This document shows positions 16,198-26,830 of a stretch of DNA of 64,000 nucleotides, one piece after another. The notes below the pieces were generated by a model. That model worked only from the letters and a program-made list of their open reading frames with translations, was not told the origin of the DNA and made no database searches. Position numbers and translations under genes: made by a program. The stretch spans positions 3,720,001-3,784,000 of the forward strand of contig NZ_AP031497.1 of NCBI RefSeq assembly GCF_042853465.1, given 5' to 3'. The stretch is from Simiduia litorea (GTDB lineage: Bacteria; Pseudomonadota; Gammaproteobacteria; Pseudomonadales; Cellvibrionaceae). The first letter of the stretch is position 1; the number at the start of each line of letters is the position of its first letter.

Positions 16198-17406
16198 TTA
16201 GGATTTAACTTGCTGCGCAGCGTAACGCTCGACAGATTCCATCACCCGTAACACATTACCACCTAAAATTTTAGCGATATCCGCTTCCTTGTAACCTCGC
16301 TTCAATAACTCAGCAACCAACACTGGAAAACTAGACACATCTTTAAGTCCCACCGGTAGAGAATCACCCACACCGTCGTAATCCGAGCCCAGGCCAATAT
16401 GATCAATACCCACCAGTTTTACAGCATAGTCAATATGATCGGCAACGTCGCTGGTGCTAGCGAAGGGATAGGGGAAGCGCGCTTTATAGGCTTGCTCAAA
16501 TTGCTGCTTCGCCGCAAGAGTTAAGTTATCACCCTGAAGTGCTTCAAAGGCTTGCATTGCCTTATCTTCTTTATGGCTCCACTGCACCGCTTTATCGGTC
16601 AAAAAATAGCTGCCAAAATTAATCATAATGACGCCGCCATTTTTCGCCAATGCTTTCAGCATCTTGTCATCGACATTGCGTTCTAAACCGGGGGTGAAAT
16701 GACGCAGCGATGAATGCGACGCAATAACAGGTACCTGCGACACGTTAATGGCTTCATAAAAAGCGGCATCAGAGACGTGGGAAATATCCACCATAATACC
16801 CACGCGATTCATCTCCTTTACCATTTTCACACCAAAGGGACTCAAGCCATTCCATATTTTCGTGTCGTCATAGGAGGAGTCAGAAATATGATTAGCTTTG
16901 GAATGGGTCAAGGTAATGTAGCGAATACCGCGATCATAAAAATGTTGAATGTTTTTCAGATCGCCTTCAATTGCCGCGCCATTCTCAATCCCCATAGGCA
17001 GTGATATCTTGCCGGCTTTATGATTATGTCTAATATCAGCAGCGCTGCGGGCAATGGCAAATTTGTCTGGCGCGCGATAGACAATAGCCTCAACCTGATC
17101 GATCAACACATCCGCTAGCGCTTTTGCACCCTTGCCTTCTTTTGCGGCAGGAATATAGATAGACATAAAGGGTGCGTCCAGCCCACCGGCGCGCGCGCGC
17201 GGGTAATCAAAATCGCCACCGGCCGTCGCCTTGGTTACATCCTGCCACTCTTCGTGCAAACGGTGTGGCACATCGATATGGCCATCGACAATAGGGTATT
17301 TTTGCACAAGCTTTTTGGCCTCCGCGCTAAAATCCTTAGCCACAACCAAAGCGGGTAAGGCGATCAAGCACAGCGCTAATAGGTTACCAGTGAAATGATT
17401 CATCAT
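16198..17406 (-). CDS. M19 membrane-type dipeptidase, secreted
   Basis: 402 residues with a signal peptide (LLALCLIALPALVVA, cleaved near 23). YPIVDGHIDVPHRL gives the zinc-binding H43 and D45; MGIENGAAIEG supplies the bridging glutamate, and ISHVSDAAF and VIASHSSLRHF the other histidines. HIGLGSDYDGVGDSLPVG completes the renal dipeptidase (M19) signature. These enzymes cleave dipeptides, including some with D-residues, and can open beta-lactam rings. Here it is probably periplasmic. It lies 39 bases after the FMN reductase and 14 before the coiled-coil gene. In some organisms M19 genes accompany D-amino-acid metabolism; the nearby D-aminoacylase-like gene fits, but is on the other strand. 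Confidence 0.93.
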   Translation of the reverse strand: MMNHFTGNLLALCLIALPALVVAKDFSAEAKKLVQKYPIVDGHIDVPHRLHEEWQDVTKATAGGDFDYPRARAGGLDAPFMSIYIPAAKEGKGAKALADVLIDQVEAIVYRAPDKFAIARSAADIRHNHKAGKISLPMGIENGAAIEGDLKNIQHFYDRGIRYITLTHSKANHISDSSYDDTKIWNGLSPFGVKMVKEMNRVGIMVDISHVSDAAFYEAINVSQVPVIASHSSLRHFTPGLERNVDDKMLKALAKNGGVIMINFGSYFLTDKAVQWSHKEDKAMQAFEALQGDNLTLAAKQQFEQAYKARFPYPFASTSDVADHIDYAVKLVGIDHIGLGSDYDGVGDSLPVGLKDVSSFPVLVAELLKRGYKEADIAKILGGNVLRVMESVERYAAQQVKS

Positions 17407-17445
17407 ATTCTCTCAGCCTTATTAATGTTTGTTTAAGATGGCAAC

Positions 17446-18027
17446 TTAGGACATGCCATTGGTGAACTCACCAAGGCTCTCGAGTGCCAATTTCCGCACA
17501 GGTTTCATGGCCTCTGCATATGCTTTTAATAAACTAACCGCATACTCTGTACGCGCCGACAAATAACTATCGCTCTTGCTTGGCTGGTCACTCACCCACA
17601 GCTCTCCGGCGTTGCGATAAATCAAATGCTCTGGCATATACAAGAGGCGACTATTTTTATAACTGCTGGTGCGCATTTCGTTAATCACGTAGGCACCACC
17701 GGCACTCGCAGACACGGCAATCAACAGCGCCGGCTTGTGTGCCAGCTCGGCTAAACCATTCCACAAAAAGAAGTTTTTTATCGCCGATGGCGCCATGCCA
17801 TTCCACTCGGGCACGAGAATGACTAGCGCATCGGCGGCATTAACACGGGCTTTTACCGATTTTACGTCCTCGCGATCGAAGCCGGTACCGTCCCACTCAG
17901 GCAACGGCTTGTCGGCCATATGCAGTACATCGGCCGCACCTTCAAAATGGCGCTGGTTAACGATACGGGCGAGACGCGATGATTGAGAGTCTTGGCGCTG
18001 ACTAGCAGCAATAATTAAGGTTTTCAT
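17446..18027 (-). CDS. NAD(P)H-dependent FMN reductase
   Basis: 193 residues of flavodoxin-like fold. The phosphate-binding start IIAASQRQDSQSSRLA and the motif VPEWNGMAPSAIKNFFLW match the NADPH-dependent FMN reductase family (PEYNG...LKN). Such proteins reduce FMN or act as quinone or chromate reductases in the cytoplasm. The substrate cannot be read here. It is the first gene of a reverse operon with the dipeptidase, coiled-coil and membrane genes, and is divergent from the alpha-2-macroglobulin gene. Confidence 0.9.
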   Translation of the reverse strand: MKTLIIAASQRQDSQSSRLARIVNQRHFEGAADVLHMADKPLPEWDGTGFDREDVKSVKARVNAADALVILVPEWNGMAPSAIKNFFLWNGLAELAHKPALLIAVSASAGGAYVINEMRTSSYKNSRLLYMPEHLIYRNAGELWVSDQPSKSDSYLSARTEYAVSLLKAYAEAMKPVRKLALESLGEFTNGMS

Positions 18028-18321
18028 AACAATGAGCCTGCAAATAACAAAGATGCAAATTATAGGAACTTTGACGCCAAGTAAAATTGCAATTTAACCC
18101 TTGCCAGCAGACTCAAGCACAAGGAAGCACCAACGCTAAAGCCGCAAGACGCTAACTATTTCCCTCGCGCGGGGCGCATATCGGGTTAGACCAAGCTCGC
18201 CTGTACGGCAAACGGATCGAATAGGCCACAATTCATCACAATTGATCAGCGAATTGCCTTATATCCAGCCCGATGAGCCGCTATGATTCCCCCGTTAATC
18301 TTCAACCTCAGGAAAACCACG

Positions 18322-21300
18322 ATGAAATGGATGCTACCCTTCTTAACCCTTCTGTTATTAGGCTGTAACCCAGACAGGTCAAACGAGGCGAGCATCGAGT
18401 CAGCACAACCTGAGGCGGCCTTCAACTTGGCGCAGGTGCAGAAGGATTACCCAAATACGCCCGTGACGGTGCTAGACGTGTCAGAGCGCGATTTAGACGG
18501 CCGCAATGCCATTGCCGTCACCTTGTCGGTACCGGTCAACCCAAAAGATAACATCCAACGCTATTTTAGTATTAGTGCCAAAGGCGGCACCTTAGTAGAC
18601 GGCGCTTGGACTGTATCAAAAAGCGGCAAAACCGTTTGGTTCCCCTACACCGAGCCCAATACCGAATACGACATCACCACCTATCAAGGCTTGGAAGCCG
18701 CCAACGGCCAACGCCTCGCGAGCAATCATTTTACCTCGCTACGCACTCGGCACTTAAGCCCCAGCTTTAATTTCGATACCCGAGGTAACTTTCTAAGTGC
18801 CGGCATCGGCAACGGCCTGCCCATTTCCAGCGTTAACGTGAATGACATTAACATCGATTTTTTTCGCATTGACAGCGATAACATCCGCCGTTTTTTGCAA
18901 GAGATGCACGAGCGCGGCAACTACTATTGGGGCGTCGACCAACTGACCCAATTGGGCCAGCTGGTTTATAGCGGCCGCTACCAACTCGATGGCGATAAAA
19001 ACACGCGCACCCAACGCACCATTGATGTAGGCAACAACAAAGCACTGAAAGACGCAGGCGTCTACCTCGCCGTGATGACCGCTGCGGGCAAGTACGATGA
19101 CAAGCAGCTAGTCTGGTTCGCCGTTACCGACCTAGGCATTCACGCCCGCCAATACCAAAACCAACTCGATGTTTATGTATCCTCTCTAAATTCGGGCAAA
19201 GCCATTGAATCGGTCACCGTTAGGCTATTGAACGCACAATCAAAATTGTTAAGCGAGCGAACCACCACCCCAGACGGTTTGGCCAGCTTCACGCCGATAG
19301 ACGCGAATGCCCAGCTCATTGTGGCGCAACAAGGCGATCACTACTCGGTCATTGAAGTGCACAAGCCCGCGTTAGATCTGTCCGAATTCGACTTAGGTAA
19401 ACGACCACAATTGCCCGTGGAGTTGTTTATTTATACGCCGCGCGATTTATTTCGCCCCGGTGAAATAATCGATTTCAATGGCCTCATCCGTGACGGCGAT
19501 GGCCGCCATGCGGCGGCAACTGTACTGAACGCCGAATTACGCAGCCCAGATGGCAGTAGCGTTAAAACCTTTAAGTGGCAAGCGCAAGAAGCTGGCTACT
19601 ATCACTACCCCTGGCAAGTACCCAGCAATGCCATGCTCGGCAACTGGCAACTCATTGTCACCGGCAGCCTAAAGCAGCCAGTAAGCTATAGCTTTAAGGT
19701 GGAAGAGTTTTTACCCGAGCGCATGAAGTTAAGCTTCAACGTCAACGCAGAGAGTACTGAAGGCGAGCGCATCGTCAGCCAAGCGCAAGACGACATTTCT
19801 GTACCAGTATTAGGCGAATACCTCTACGGCGCGCCAGCGGCGGGCAACCGTTTGAGCACTCAGGTGTTTGTTAAACCTTGGCGCAATCCAGTCGAGGCCT
19901 TAAAAAATTACAGCTTCGGCAATGTTAACGAAGCAAATCTAAAGCAAGAGTTCGACCTCGAGGATATTAACCTCGACGATCAAGGTCAGGCACTACTCAA
20001 CATCGAATCCCAATGGCACTCGGCACAATCGCCACTACAAGTAAAACTGATCAGCAGTTTATATGAGTCCGGCGGCCGGCCCGTGTCGCGTGCTTTTTCT
20101 ACCCTGGTTTGGCCGCACGAGTATTTACTGGGTATACAAGCGGAGTTCGGCGACAAAAATCCAGAGGCCAATAGCCGGGTTAATTTTGACCTGGTGAAGG
20201 CATCTCTATCCGGCGCGCTCGCCAGCGCAAACAACATCGACATAAAACTGATCCAAGAAGACAGGCAATATTTTTGGGTTTACGACAGTCACCAAGGTTG
20301 GCACTACGAGTGGACCGATAAAGAATTTGTCGAACAAAGCCGCACGATTGATTTATCCGATGAGCAACCGACGCGTATTCAATTACCGCTTAATTACGGC
20401 AGTTATCGGCTAGAGGCCAGCGACCCCGCTTCGGGCCAAATGACCAGCATTCGCTTCTACGCCGGGTACGATTGGTACAGTCGCTGGCAAGATAGCCAGT
20501 CCGGTGATGCCGCAGCACGCCCAGATAAAGTCATTATCGCGCAGGATAAAGCACATTACCGCGCCGGTGATACTGCCCAAGTAAACATCTTGCCGCCAAA
20601 CGCCGGCGAAGCGCTAATTATGGTGGAGTCCGATGGTCCATTGTGGATGAAGCGCATCAGTGTCAGGAAAGAAGGCACCACTATCGGCATTCCTATCGAT
20701 AAAAACTGGCGCCAACACAACCTCTACGTCACCGCCCTGGTATTGCAACCCGGCCAACAAAAAAACCTTATCACCCCCACGCGCAGTTTTGGTTTAGCGC
20801 ACTTAGCGCTGGATCGCAGCGAGCGCAAGCTGGCAATATCCCTCGATGTGGCGGAAAAAATATTGCCCGAGCAAACCTATAACGTCGAGCTTGAGGTAAG
20901 CTCGAGCGGCGCTAACACGAATGATAATGTATTTGTCACGCTTGCCGCCGTTGATGTGGGCGTGTTGAGCATCAGCAATTTTCAAACACCCGATCCTTTT
21001 ACGCATTTTTTTGGCCAGCGACGCTACAACGTGGATAGCCGAGACATCTATGGCAATTTAATTGATGTGAGCAACGCTGCAAAAGCGCAACTACGCTTCG
21101 GCGGCGATAGTGATATCAGTCGCGGCGGCAAGGAGCCTCAGTCAGAGGTTCAAATCGTTTCGCTGTTTAGTGGTTTGGTTAAGCTCGAAAATGGCAAGGC
21201 CAGTATTCCATTGCAGATTCCAGATTTTAACGGCCGCTTGCGGCTCATGGCAGTGGCCTTTTCCGATCAAGCCTTTGGCCATAGCGAAACTGAAATAACC

Positions 21301-23214
21301 GTTGCCGCCCCCATTGTCACCCAACTATCGCTGCCGCGCTTCCTCGCCTTGGGCGACACATCATCGCTCGCACTTGATGTGCACAATTTAAGTGGCGCCG
21401 AACAAACGTTGGATATTCAACTTAGCGCCGATGGTCCGGTGAACCTGTCGGCCGGTGCGAAAACCATCGTCTTGGCCGACAAAGCGAAGGCCACACTGCT
21501 CTTCCCCATCGAAGGCACTGGCTTTAGCGGCGCAGCCAATATTTCTTTGACGGTTTCTGGCAACGCAACAGAGGCGTTTACGCGGCACTGGCAACTCGGT
21601 GTACGACCAGCCTACCCAGCCGTTGTCCAACAAGACACTAAAACCTTGAACAACCAAGACGTCTTCCAACTCGATGGCGAGCAGATAAAGCACTTATTGC
21701 CCGAGTCTGTGCAAGCGTCAGTCAGCGCATCGGCGCAGGTGAATTTAAATATCGACAGTCAACTGCAAAATCTGCTCGCCTACCCCTACGGTTGCCTAGA
21801 GCAAACCAGCAGTCGCGCCTACCCCTTAACCTTTGCCAGCAGAGAAAATCAGCAGCGCTTTCATTTACCCGTCATCGAAGACGCCAAGCGCTTTGACATG
21901 ATCCAAAAAGGCATTGATCACATCGCCACCATGCAGCTCAGCAACGGCGGCTTTGGCTTGTGGAGCAACAGCTCCAGTGAAGAGCACTGGCTCACAGCCT
22001 ATGTAGCCGACTTTTTATTGAATGCGAGGGCTGCGGGTATTGCCGTGGCACCAGAGTTGATTGATAAAACCCTGCGTCGGTTAACGCAATACATCAGTCG
22101 CTCCGGCAGCTTCGTCGACCAGCGCTGGAGTGAAGATAGCCGGCACTACACCTTTGCCTATAAAGCCTATGCCGCCTATGTGCTAGCGCAAGTAAACCAA
22201 GCGCCACTCGGCGCCCTACGCTCGCTGCACGACAACCAACGCTCGCATGCAAAAACCGGTTTAGCGAAAGTTCAACTTGGGCTTGCGCTGTTGCGCATGG
22301 GCGATGCGACCCGTGGCCATGCTGCCATCAAAGAGGGGCTGCAAACCAAAACCACCGGCCGGCAATACTACGGCGATTACGGCAGCGATATTCGCGACAC
22401 GGCGATGGTTATCCACTTGCTACTGGAAAATAATCTGTTTACGGCAGAAGCCGCCACACTGAGCTTTTCCTTGGCTCAAGAGCTGCGCAGCCAAGACTGG
22501 TTGAGCACGCAGGAGCGCAACGCGTTATTTTTAGCCGGCATCTCGCTGCAAACTCACCTTGCCAACAGTTGGCAAGCCAAAGTGATACTGGGCGCAGCCG
22601 AAACGGCGATCAACCAAGATAGTCGCTACCAAAAAAATCTAAACAGTGCGGACTTAATCTCAGGCTTTAGTATCACCTCACTGAATGATAAACCCATTTT
22701 TGTCGCCAGTACGATCAGTGGCTACAGTAAAACCAAACCCGCCGCGCACAGCAACGGTTTGCAAATAGAGCGAACCTGGTACGACAAATCTGGGCAACCG
22801 GTGCAGCCACATCAAGTCTCTGTCGGGGATCTGTTTATAGTGCACCTTCGCGTCAGCGCCGATAAGCGCACGCCCGATGCGCTAGTGGTTGATTTACTAC
22901 CCGCGGGCTTTGAGTTAGAAAATCAAAATTTAGACAGCGCCATCAAACTGGATAACTTCAGCATCGATCAGCAACCGCTCGAACAACTGATCAACAACAC
23001 TCAGCTTAAGCACCAAGAATACCGCGATGATCGCTACGTCGCGGCGCTTGATGTTAACCACTACCAAGCCGCTCATCTGTTTTATTTGATGCGCGCGGTC
23101 ACGCCGGGCAGCTATCAAGTGCCGTCGCCCTTGGTGGAAGATATGTATCGCCCCGAGCGCAGAGGCTTAGGTGAAACCTTTGATGCCATTACGATTAAAA
23201 ACGTCGCGAAATAA
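18322..23214 (+). CDS. yfhM: Bacterial alpha-2-macroglobulin lipoprotein (YfhM type)
   Basis: 1630 residues from the ATG at 18322 (AGGA upstream); the 13 residues before it spoil the lipoprotein signal MKWMLPFLTLLLLGC. Serial macroglobulin beta-sandwich domains run to about residue 1000, followed by the thioester domain with CLEQ at 1158-1161 (in YPYGCLEQTSSR) and an alpha/alpha toroid (LSNGGFGLWSNSS), then the receptor-binding-like C-terminal domain. It is thought to be a periplasmic trap that covalently captures attacking proteases when the cell wall is breached. The thioester cysteine and glutamine are intact. pbpC starts 12 bases downstream, the usual pairing in which PBP1C is thought to repair the wall. 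Confidence 0.96.
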   Translation: MKWMLPFLTLLLLGCNPDRSNEASIESAQPEAAFNLAQVQKDYPNTPVTVLDVSERDLDGRNAIAVTLSVPVNPKDNIQRYFSISAKGGTLVDGAWTVSKSGKTVWFPYTEPNTEYDITTYQGLEAANGQRLASNHFTSLRTRHLSPSFNFDTRGNFLSAGIGNGLPISSVNVNDINIDFFRIDSDNIRRFLQEMHERGNYYWGVDQLTQLGQLVYSGRYQLDGDKNTRTQRTIDVGNNKALKDAGVYLAVMTAAGKYDDKQLVWFAVTDLGIHARQYQNQLDVYVSSLNSGKAIESVTVRLLNAQSKLLSERTTTPDGLASFTPIDANAQLIVAQQGDHYSVIEVHKPALDLSEFDLGKRPQLPVELFIYTPRDLFRPGEIIDFNGLIRDGDGRHAAATVLNAELRSPDGSSVKTFKWQAQEAGYYHYPWQVPSNAMLGNWQLIVTGSLKQPVSYSFKVEEFLPERMKLSFNVNAESTEGERIVSQAQDDISVPVLGEYLYGAPAAGNRLSTQVFVKPWRNPVEALKNYSFGNVNEANLKQEFDLEDINLDDQGQALLNIESQWHSAQSPLQVKLISSLYESGGRPVSRAFSTLVWPHEYLLGIQAEFGDKNPEANSRVNFDLVKASLSGALASANNIDIKLIQEDRQYFWVYDSHQGWHYEWTDKEFVEQSRTIDLSDEQPTRIQLPLNYGSYRLEASDPASGQMTSIRFYAGYDWYSRWQDSQSGDAAARPDKVIIAQDKAHYRAGDTAQVNILPPNAGEALIMVESDGPLWMKRISVRKEGTTIGIPIDKNWRQHNLYVTALVLQPGQQKNLITPTRSFGLAHLALDRSERKLAISLDVAEKILPEQTYNVELEVSSSGANTNDNVFVTLAAVDVGVLSISNFQTPDPFTHFFGQRRYNVDSRDIYGNLIDVSNAAKAQLRFGGDSDISRGGKEPQSEVQIVSLFSGLVKLENGKASIPLQIPDFNGRLRLMAVAFSDQAFGHSETEITVAAPIVTQLSLPRFLALGDTSSLALDVHNLSGAEQTLDIQLSADGPVNLSAGAKTIVLADKAKATLLFPIEGTGFSGAANISLTVSGNATEAFTRHWQLGVRPAYPAVVQQDTKTLNNQDVFQLDGEQIKHLLPESVQASVSASAQVNLNIDSQLQNLLAYPYGCLEQTSSRAYPLTFASRENQQRFHLPVIEDAKRFDMIQKGIDHIATMQLSNGGFGLWSNSSSEEHWLTAYVADFLLNARAAGIAVAPELIDKTLRRLTQYISRSGSFVDQRWSEDSRHYTFAYKAYAAYVLAQVNQAPLGALRSLHDNQRSHAKTGLAKVQLGLALLRMGDATRGHAAIKEGLQTKTTGRQYYGDYGSDIRDTAMVIHLLLENNLFTAEAATLSFSLAQELRSQDWLSTQERNALFLAGISLQTHLANSWQAKVILGAAETAINQDSRYQKNLNSADLISGFSITSLNDKPIFVASTISGYSKTKPAAHSNGLQIERTWYDKSGQPVQPHQVSVGDLFIVHLRVSADKRTPDALVVDLLPAGFELENQNLDSAIKLDNFSIDQQPLEQLINNTQLKHQEYRDDRYVAALDVNHYQAAHLFYLMRAVTPGSYQVPSPLVEDMYRPERRGLGETFDAITIKNVAK

Positions 23215-23226
23215 TATCACTAAGTC

Positions 23227-25656
23227 ATGCAACTCATGAAAGTTTGGGGGCGGCGCATTAGCCGCCCAATGTATAGGCTCTTACCTAACCGCAGGTTGCA
23301 ACAATTACTCCGTCGCAGCGCATTGCTGGGCGCAAGCTTGGTGCTTTTGTTATTCACTCTTGATCGATGCTTACCGTTACAGCTGCCGACCGACAATCAA
23401 TTCTTTGCTCGCACCCTCGTCGATGAATCGGGCCGACCGCTGCGCGCCTTCGCCGATCAATACGGTATCTGGCGCTACCCCGTCACGCTCGAGCAGGTGT
23501 CGCCTAGCTACATCGAAGCGCTACTCGCCTACGAAGACCGCTGGTTTTGGCAGCACCCAGGTATTAACCCCATAGCACTTGCACGAGCGCTGGTGCTAAA
23601 TATTCAACACAGTCGCATCGTCTCGGGTGGCTCCACCCTGTCCATGCAAGTGGCGCGCTTACTGCACCCACACTCACGCACCCTCATGGGCAAACTGCAG
23701 CAAGTGTTTCGCACCCTGCAACTCGAGTGGCACCTGAGTAAAACCGAGATATTAACCCTTTACTTAAATATCGCGCCCTTCGGTGGCACCATCGAAGGTG
23801 TACAGGCGGCAAGCTATACCTACCTCAATAAATCCGCCGACAATCTCACCGATGCCGAGGCCGCCTTACTCGCCGTGCTGCCACAATCCCCAACCCGTTT
23901 AAGGCCCGACTTACACCCTCGAGCTGCCGAGCTTGCGCGCAATAAAGTGCTCGATAGATTACGCGAATTTGAACGTTGGTCGGCGTCGAGAGTTGCCGCC
24001 GCAAAACTTGAAACGGTTTATGCGCTACGCGCCCAGCAAGATCAAGTCGCGCCTTTGTTAGCGCGCCGCTTGGTCCAACAAGGTAATGGCCAACGCGCCA
24101 TTGAGACAACCATCGATGGCGAGCTGCAACGCAGCCTTGAAGATTACTTGGCCAACGCCATCAATAATTTTCCGGCGCAAACTTCGGCGGCGATCTTAGT
24201 GGTGGATAATCGTAACTCGGCGGTAAAAGCCTATTTAGGCTCGGCAAATTTTGCCGACAAAACGCGCTTTGGCCACGTGGATATGATCACCGCCATTCGC
24301 TCACCAGGTTCTACCCTGAAACCTTTCCTATTTGCCAAGGCCATCGACGCGGGCATGATTCATTCGGAGTCGTTACTGGCCGATGTGCCGCGCAGCTGGG
24401 GAGATTATCGCCCCTCTAACTTCAACAGCGGTTTTATCGGCCCAGTATCGGCTACTAATGCCCTACAGCGCTCACTCAATATGCCCTTTGTCGAGCTACT
24501 CGATCGCTACGGTCCGAAACGCTTTAGCACCGAGCTCGAAAACGCCGGTTTGCAACTTCGCACCCCAGGCGACGAGCCTAATCTATCGCTGATTTTGGGG
24601 GGCACAGGCACTAATCTTGAACAACTGGTGCAAAGTTATACGGCGTTCGCCAATCACGGGTTAGTGCAACCTCTGAGCTATTTAAAAAAGCAGTTAACCG
24701 AACCAAAACAACCGCGCTACCTCGTCTCACCGCAAAGCGCCTGGATAACGCAAAAGGTGCTAGCCGACATCGCAAGACCGGGGTCACTCAACACTTTAGC
24801 GCATACGCAACAGCAGCAAACACTGGCTTGGAAAACAGGCACCAGCTACGGCTTTCGCGATAGCTGGGCAATCGGGGTGAACGCAAACTACACCATTGGC
24901 GTTTGGGTAGGCAGGCCAGATGGCACTGCACTGCCGGGGCACAGTGGGCGAGAATCGGCAGCGCCCTTATTATTTTCCGTGGCCGACTACTTGCGCATCG
25001 GTCGCGTCGACATTACACAACCCAAAGGTATTTCTCAGCAAGACATATGCTGGCCACTCGGCACAGCGCCAACAGCCTTGACTCAACAGGACGAAGAACA
25101 GACACAGAGTTTTTGCCATCAGCGCCGCAAGGCGTGGATTGCCAACGATGTCATTCCGCCAACCTGGCATAAAGCCGACAGCGATAGCTGGCAAGGCAAT
25201 CCGTTTGTGTTTTGGAAAAGACAAGTTGCTGCCGATGAAAAAGGCACTGGCTGCCAACCACAGAGCAACCGAACTCGGAGCGAGAGAGTATCTGTTGCGC
25301 TCTGGCCAAAGGTACTAGAGCCCTGGATAAAATACCAATACACGCGAGCGGCACAAATCCCCTCGGCAAACAGCCTCTGCGATGGCCAGTATACTCACGC
25401 CAGTAGCCTAAAAATAATTGGTATTAGCGACGGCAACATTTACCGTGCGGCAAACAATTCGCAGACAAAGCCAAGCATCAGCCTAAGCAGTATTGGCGGC
25501 TCCGGCCAACGTCATTGGTATTTTAACGGCGTTCGTAAATACAGTTTAGATGCCCAGCAAGTGGTCACCCACACGCTCAAGCAAAAAGGCGTGCTACAGA
25601 TAGTAGTGATAGACGATGCGGGAAATTTGGATCGCGTCACCATAAACGTTTTATAA
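23227..25656 (+). CDS. pbpC: Penicillin-binding protein 1C
   Basis: 809 residues. After a membrane anchor (about 32-48) comes the GT51 glycosyltransferase with catalytic E103 in YEDRWFWQHPG and GGSTLSMQ (134-141). The transpeptidase domain carries SxxK at S362-T-L-K365 in SPGSTLKPF, an SLN motif in QRSLNMPF, and KTG at 536-538 in WKTGTSYGFRDSW. A C-terminal beta domain (about 720-809) is the PBP1C-specific BiPBP_C module. The enzyme polymerises and may cross-link peptidoglycan. It directly follows the alpha-2-macroglobulin gene and shares its transcript; a strong terminator follows at 25681-25712. Confidence 0.97.
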   Translation: MQLMKVWGRRISRPMYRLLPNRRLQQLLRRSALLGASLVLLLFTLDRCLPLQLPTDNQFFARTLVDESGRPLRAFADQYGIWRYPVTLEQVSPSYIEALLAYEDRWFWQHPGINPIALARALVLNIQHSRIVSGGSTLSMQVARLLHPHSRTLMGKLQQVFRTLQLEWHLSKTEILTLYLNIAPFGGTIEGVQAASYTYLNKSADNLTDAEAALLAVLPQSPTRLRPDLHPRAAELARNKVLDRLREFERWSASRVAAAKLETVYALRAQQDQVAPLLARRLVQQGNGQRAIETTIDGELQRSLEDYLANAINNFPAQTSAAILVVDNRNSAVKAYLGSANFADKTRFGHVDMITAIRSPGSTLKPFLFAKAIDAGMIHSESLLADVPRSWGDYRPSNFNSGFIGPVSATNALQRSLNMPFVELLDRYGPKRFSTELENAGLQLRTPGDEPNLSLILGGTGTNLEQLVQSYTAFANHGLVQPLSYLKKQLTEPKQPRYLVSPQSAWITQKVLADIARPGSLNTLAHTQQQQTLAWKTGTSYGFRDSWAIGVNANYTIGVWVGRPDGTALPGHSGRESAAPLLFSVADYLRIGRVDITQPKGISQQDICWPLGTAPTALTQQDEEQTQSFCHQRRKAWIANDVIPPTWHKADSDSWQGNPFVFWKRQVAADEKGTGCQPQSNRTRSERVSVALWPKVLEPWIKYQYTRAAQIPSANSLCDGQYTHASSLKIIGISDGNIYRAANNSQTKPSISLSSIGGSGQRHWYFNGVRKYSLDAQQVVTHTLKQKGVLQIVVIDDAGNLDRVTINVL

Positions 25657-25680
25657 CAGCCCGAGCTACGCAGCGGGCAA

Positions 25681-25712
25681 AAAAAATCCCCGCTCATCGG
25701 CGGGGATTTTTT
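25681..25712. terminator. Rho-independent terminator between pbpC and hpd
   Basis: AAAAAATCCCCGC, loop TCATCG, GCGGGGATTTTTT: a 13-bp perfect stem flanked by A and T runs, serving both convergent genes. Confidence 0.93.
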
Positions 25713-25747
25713 AAACGTTGTAATCTTTGTCTTTATATCGATGCTAT

Positions 25748-26830
25748 TTAAGCGCTCTCTTCCGTTTTCAAGACACCGCGACGAATTTGGTCGCGTTCCA
25801 TAGACTCGAACAAGGCCTTGAAGTTACCCTCGCCAAAACCTTCATCTTTTTTGCGCTGAATAAACTCGAAAAAGATAGGACCAACCAAATTTTCAGAGAA
25901 AATCTGCAACAATAAACGTGGGTCGCCTTTTTCGATAGAACCGTCCATCAAAATACCGCGCCGCTGAAGTTCATCCACGGGTTCACCATGGCCCGGCAAA
26001 CGCTCCTCTAACATCTCATAGTAGGTTTCCGGCGGCGGCGTCATGAAGCGCATACCGCGCGCCTTTAATCTATCCCAGCAGGCTGGTAGATCATCACAGG
26101 AGAAAGCCACATGCTGAATGCCTTCGCCGTTGTAGGCCATTAAGAACTCTTCAATCTGGCCGTTGCTGCCGGCTTCTTCATTGAGCGGGATGCGAATTTT
26201 ACCGTCGGGTGCGGTCATCGCCTTGGAGGTTAAGCCGGTGTACTCGCCTTTAATATCGAAGAAACGGATTTCACGGAAGTTAAACAACTTCTCGTAATAG
26301 TTGGCCCAGTAAGCCATGCGGCCACGATACACATTGTGCGTTAAATGATCGATAACCTTAAAACCACAACCCTCGGGGTTGCGATCAACGCCTTCGATGA
26401 ACTCAAAATCGATATCGTAGATAGATGCACCTTCTTGATAACGATCGATCAAATATAAAATTGCTCCGCCAATACCGCGGATAGCCGGCAAGCGCAGCTC
26501 CATCGGCCCAGTGGGAATATCAATAGGCTGGGCACCATTTTTCAGCGCTAAGTCATAGGCCTCGCGCGCATTTTTAACCCGAAAACCCATACCACAAGCT
26601 GAAGGGCCATGCTCTTCGGCATAGTAACCGGCAGGCGATTTGCGCTCGTAATTGACAATAAAGTTGATACCGCCTTGGCGCCAAAGGGTGACATCTTTAG
26701 AGCGGTGGTTGGCCACATGGGTAAAGCCGAGTATATCGAGCACCGGCTCGAGAACGCCTTTTTCACGCGCGGCGAACTCGATGAACTCAAAGCCATCAAG
26801 GCCCATAGGGTTTTCAAATAAATCAGCCAT
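25748..26830 (-). CDS. hpd: 4-hydroxyphenylpyruvate dioxygenase
   Basis: 360 residues with two vicinal-oxygen-chelate halves. The iron ligands are visible: H162 in VIDHLTHNVY, H240 in GIQHVAFSC and E313 in LLLQIFSEN, with spacing close to the Pseudomonas enzyme. It converts 4-hydroxyphenylpyruvate to homogentisate in tyrosine breakdown (and hence pyomelanin or tocopherol-type routes). No homogentisate dioxygenase or fumarylacetoacetase is beside it in this window, so the rest of the pathway must be elsewhere. It is monocistronic. Confidence 0.97.
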   Translation of the reverse strand: MADLFENPMGLDGFEFIEFAAREKGVLEPVLDILGFTHVANHRSKDVTLWRQGGINFIVNYERKSPAGYYAEEHGPSACGMGFRVKNAREAYDLALKNGAQPIDIPTGPMELRLPAIRGIGGAILYLIDRYQEGASIYDIDFEFIEGVDRNPEGCGFKVIDHLTHNVYRGRMAYWANYYEKLFNFREIRFFDIKGEYTGLTSKAMTAPDGKIRIPLNEEAGSNGQIEEFLMAYNGEGIQHVAFSCDDLPACWDRLKARGMRFMTPPPETYYEMLEERLPGHGEPVDELQRRGILMDGSIEKGDPRLLLQIFSENLVGPIFFEFIQRKKDEGFGEGNFKALFESMERDQIRRGVLKTEESA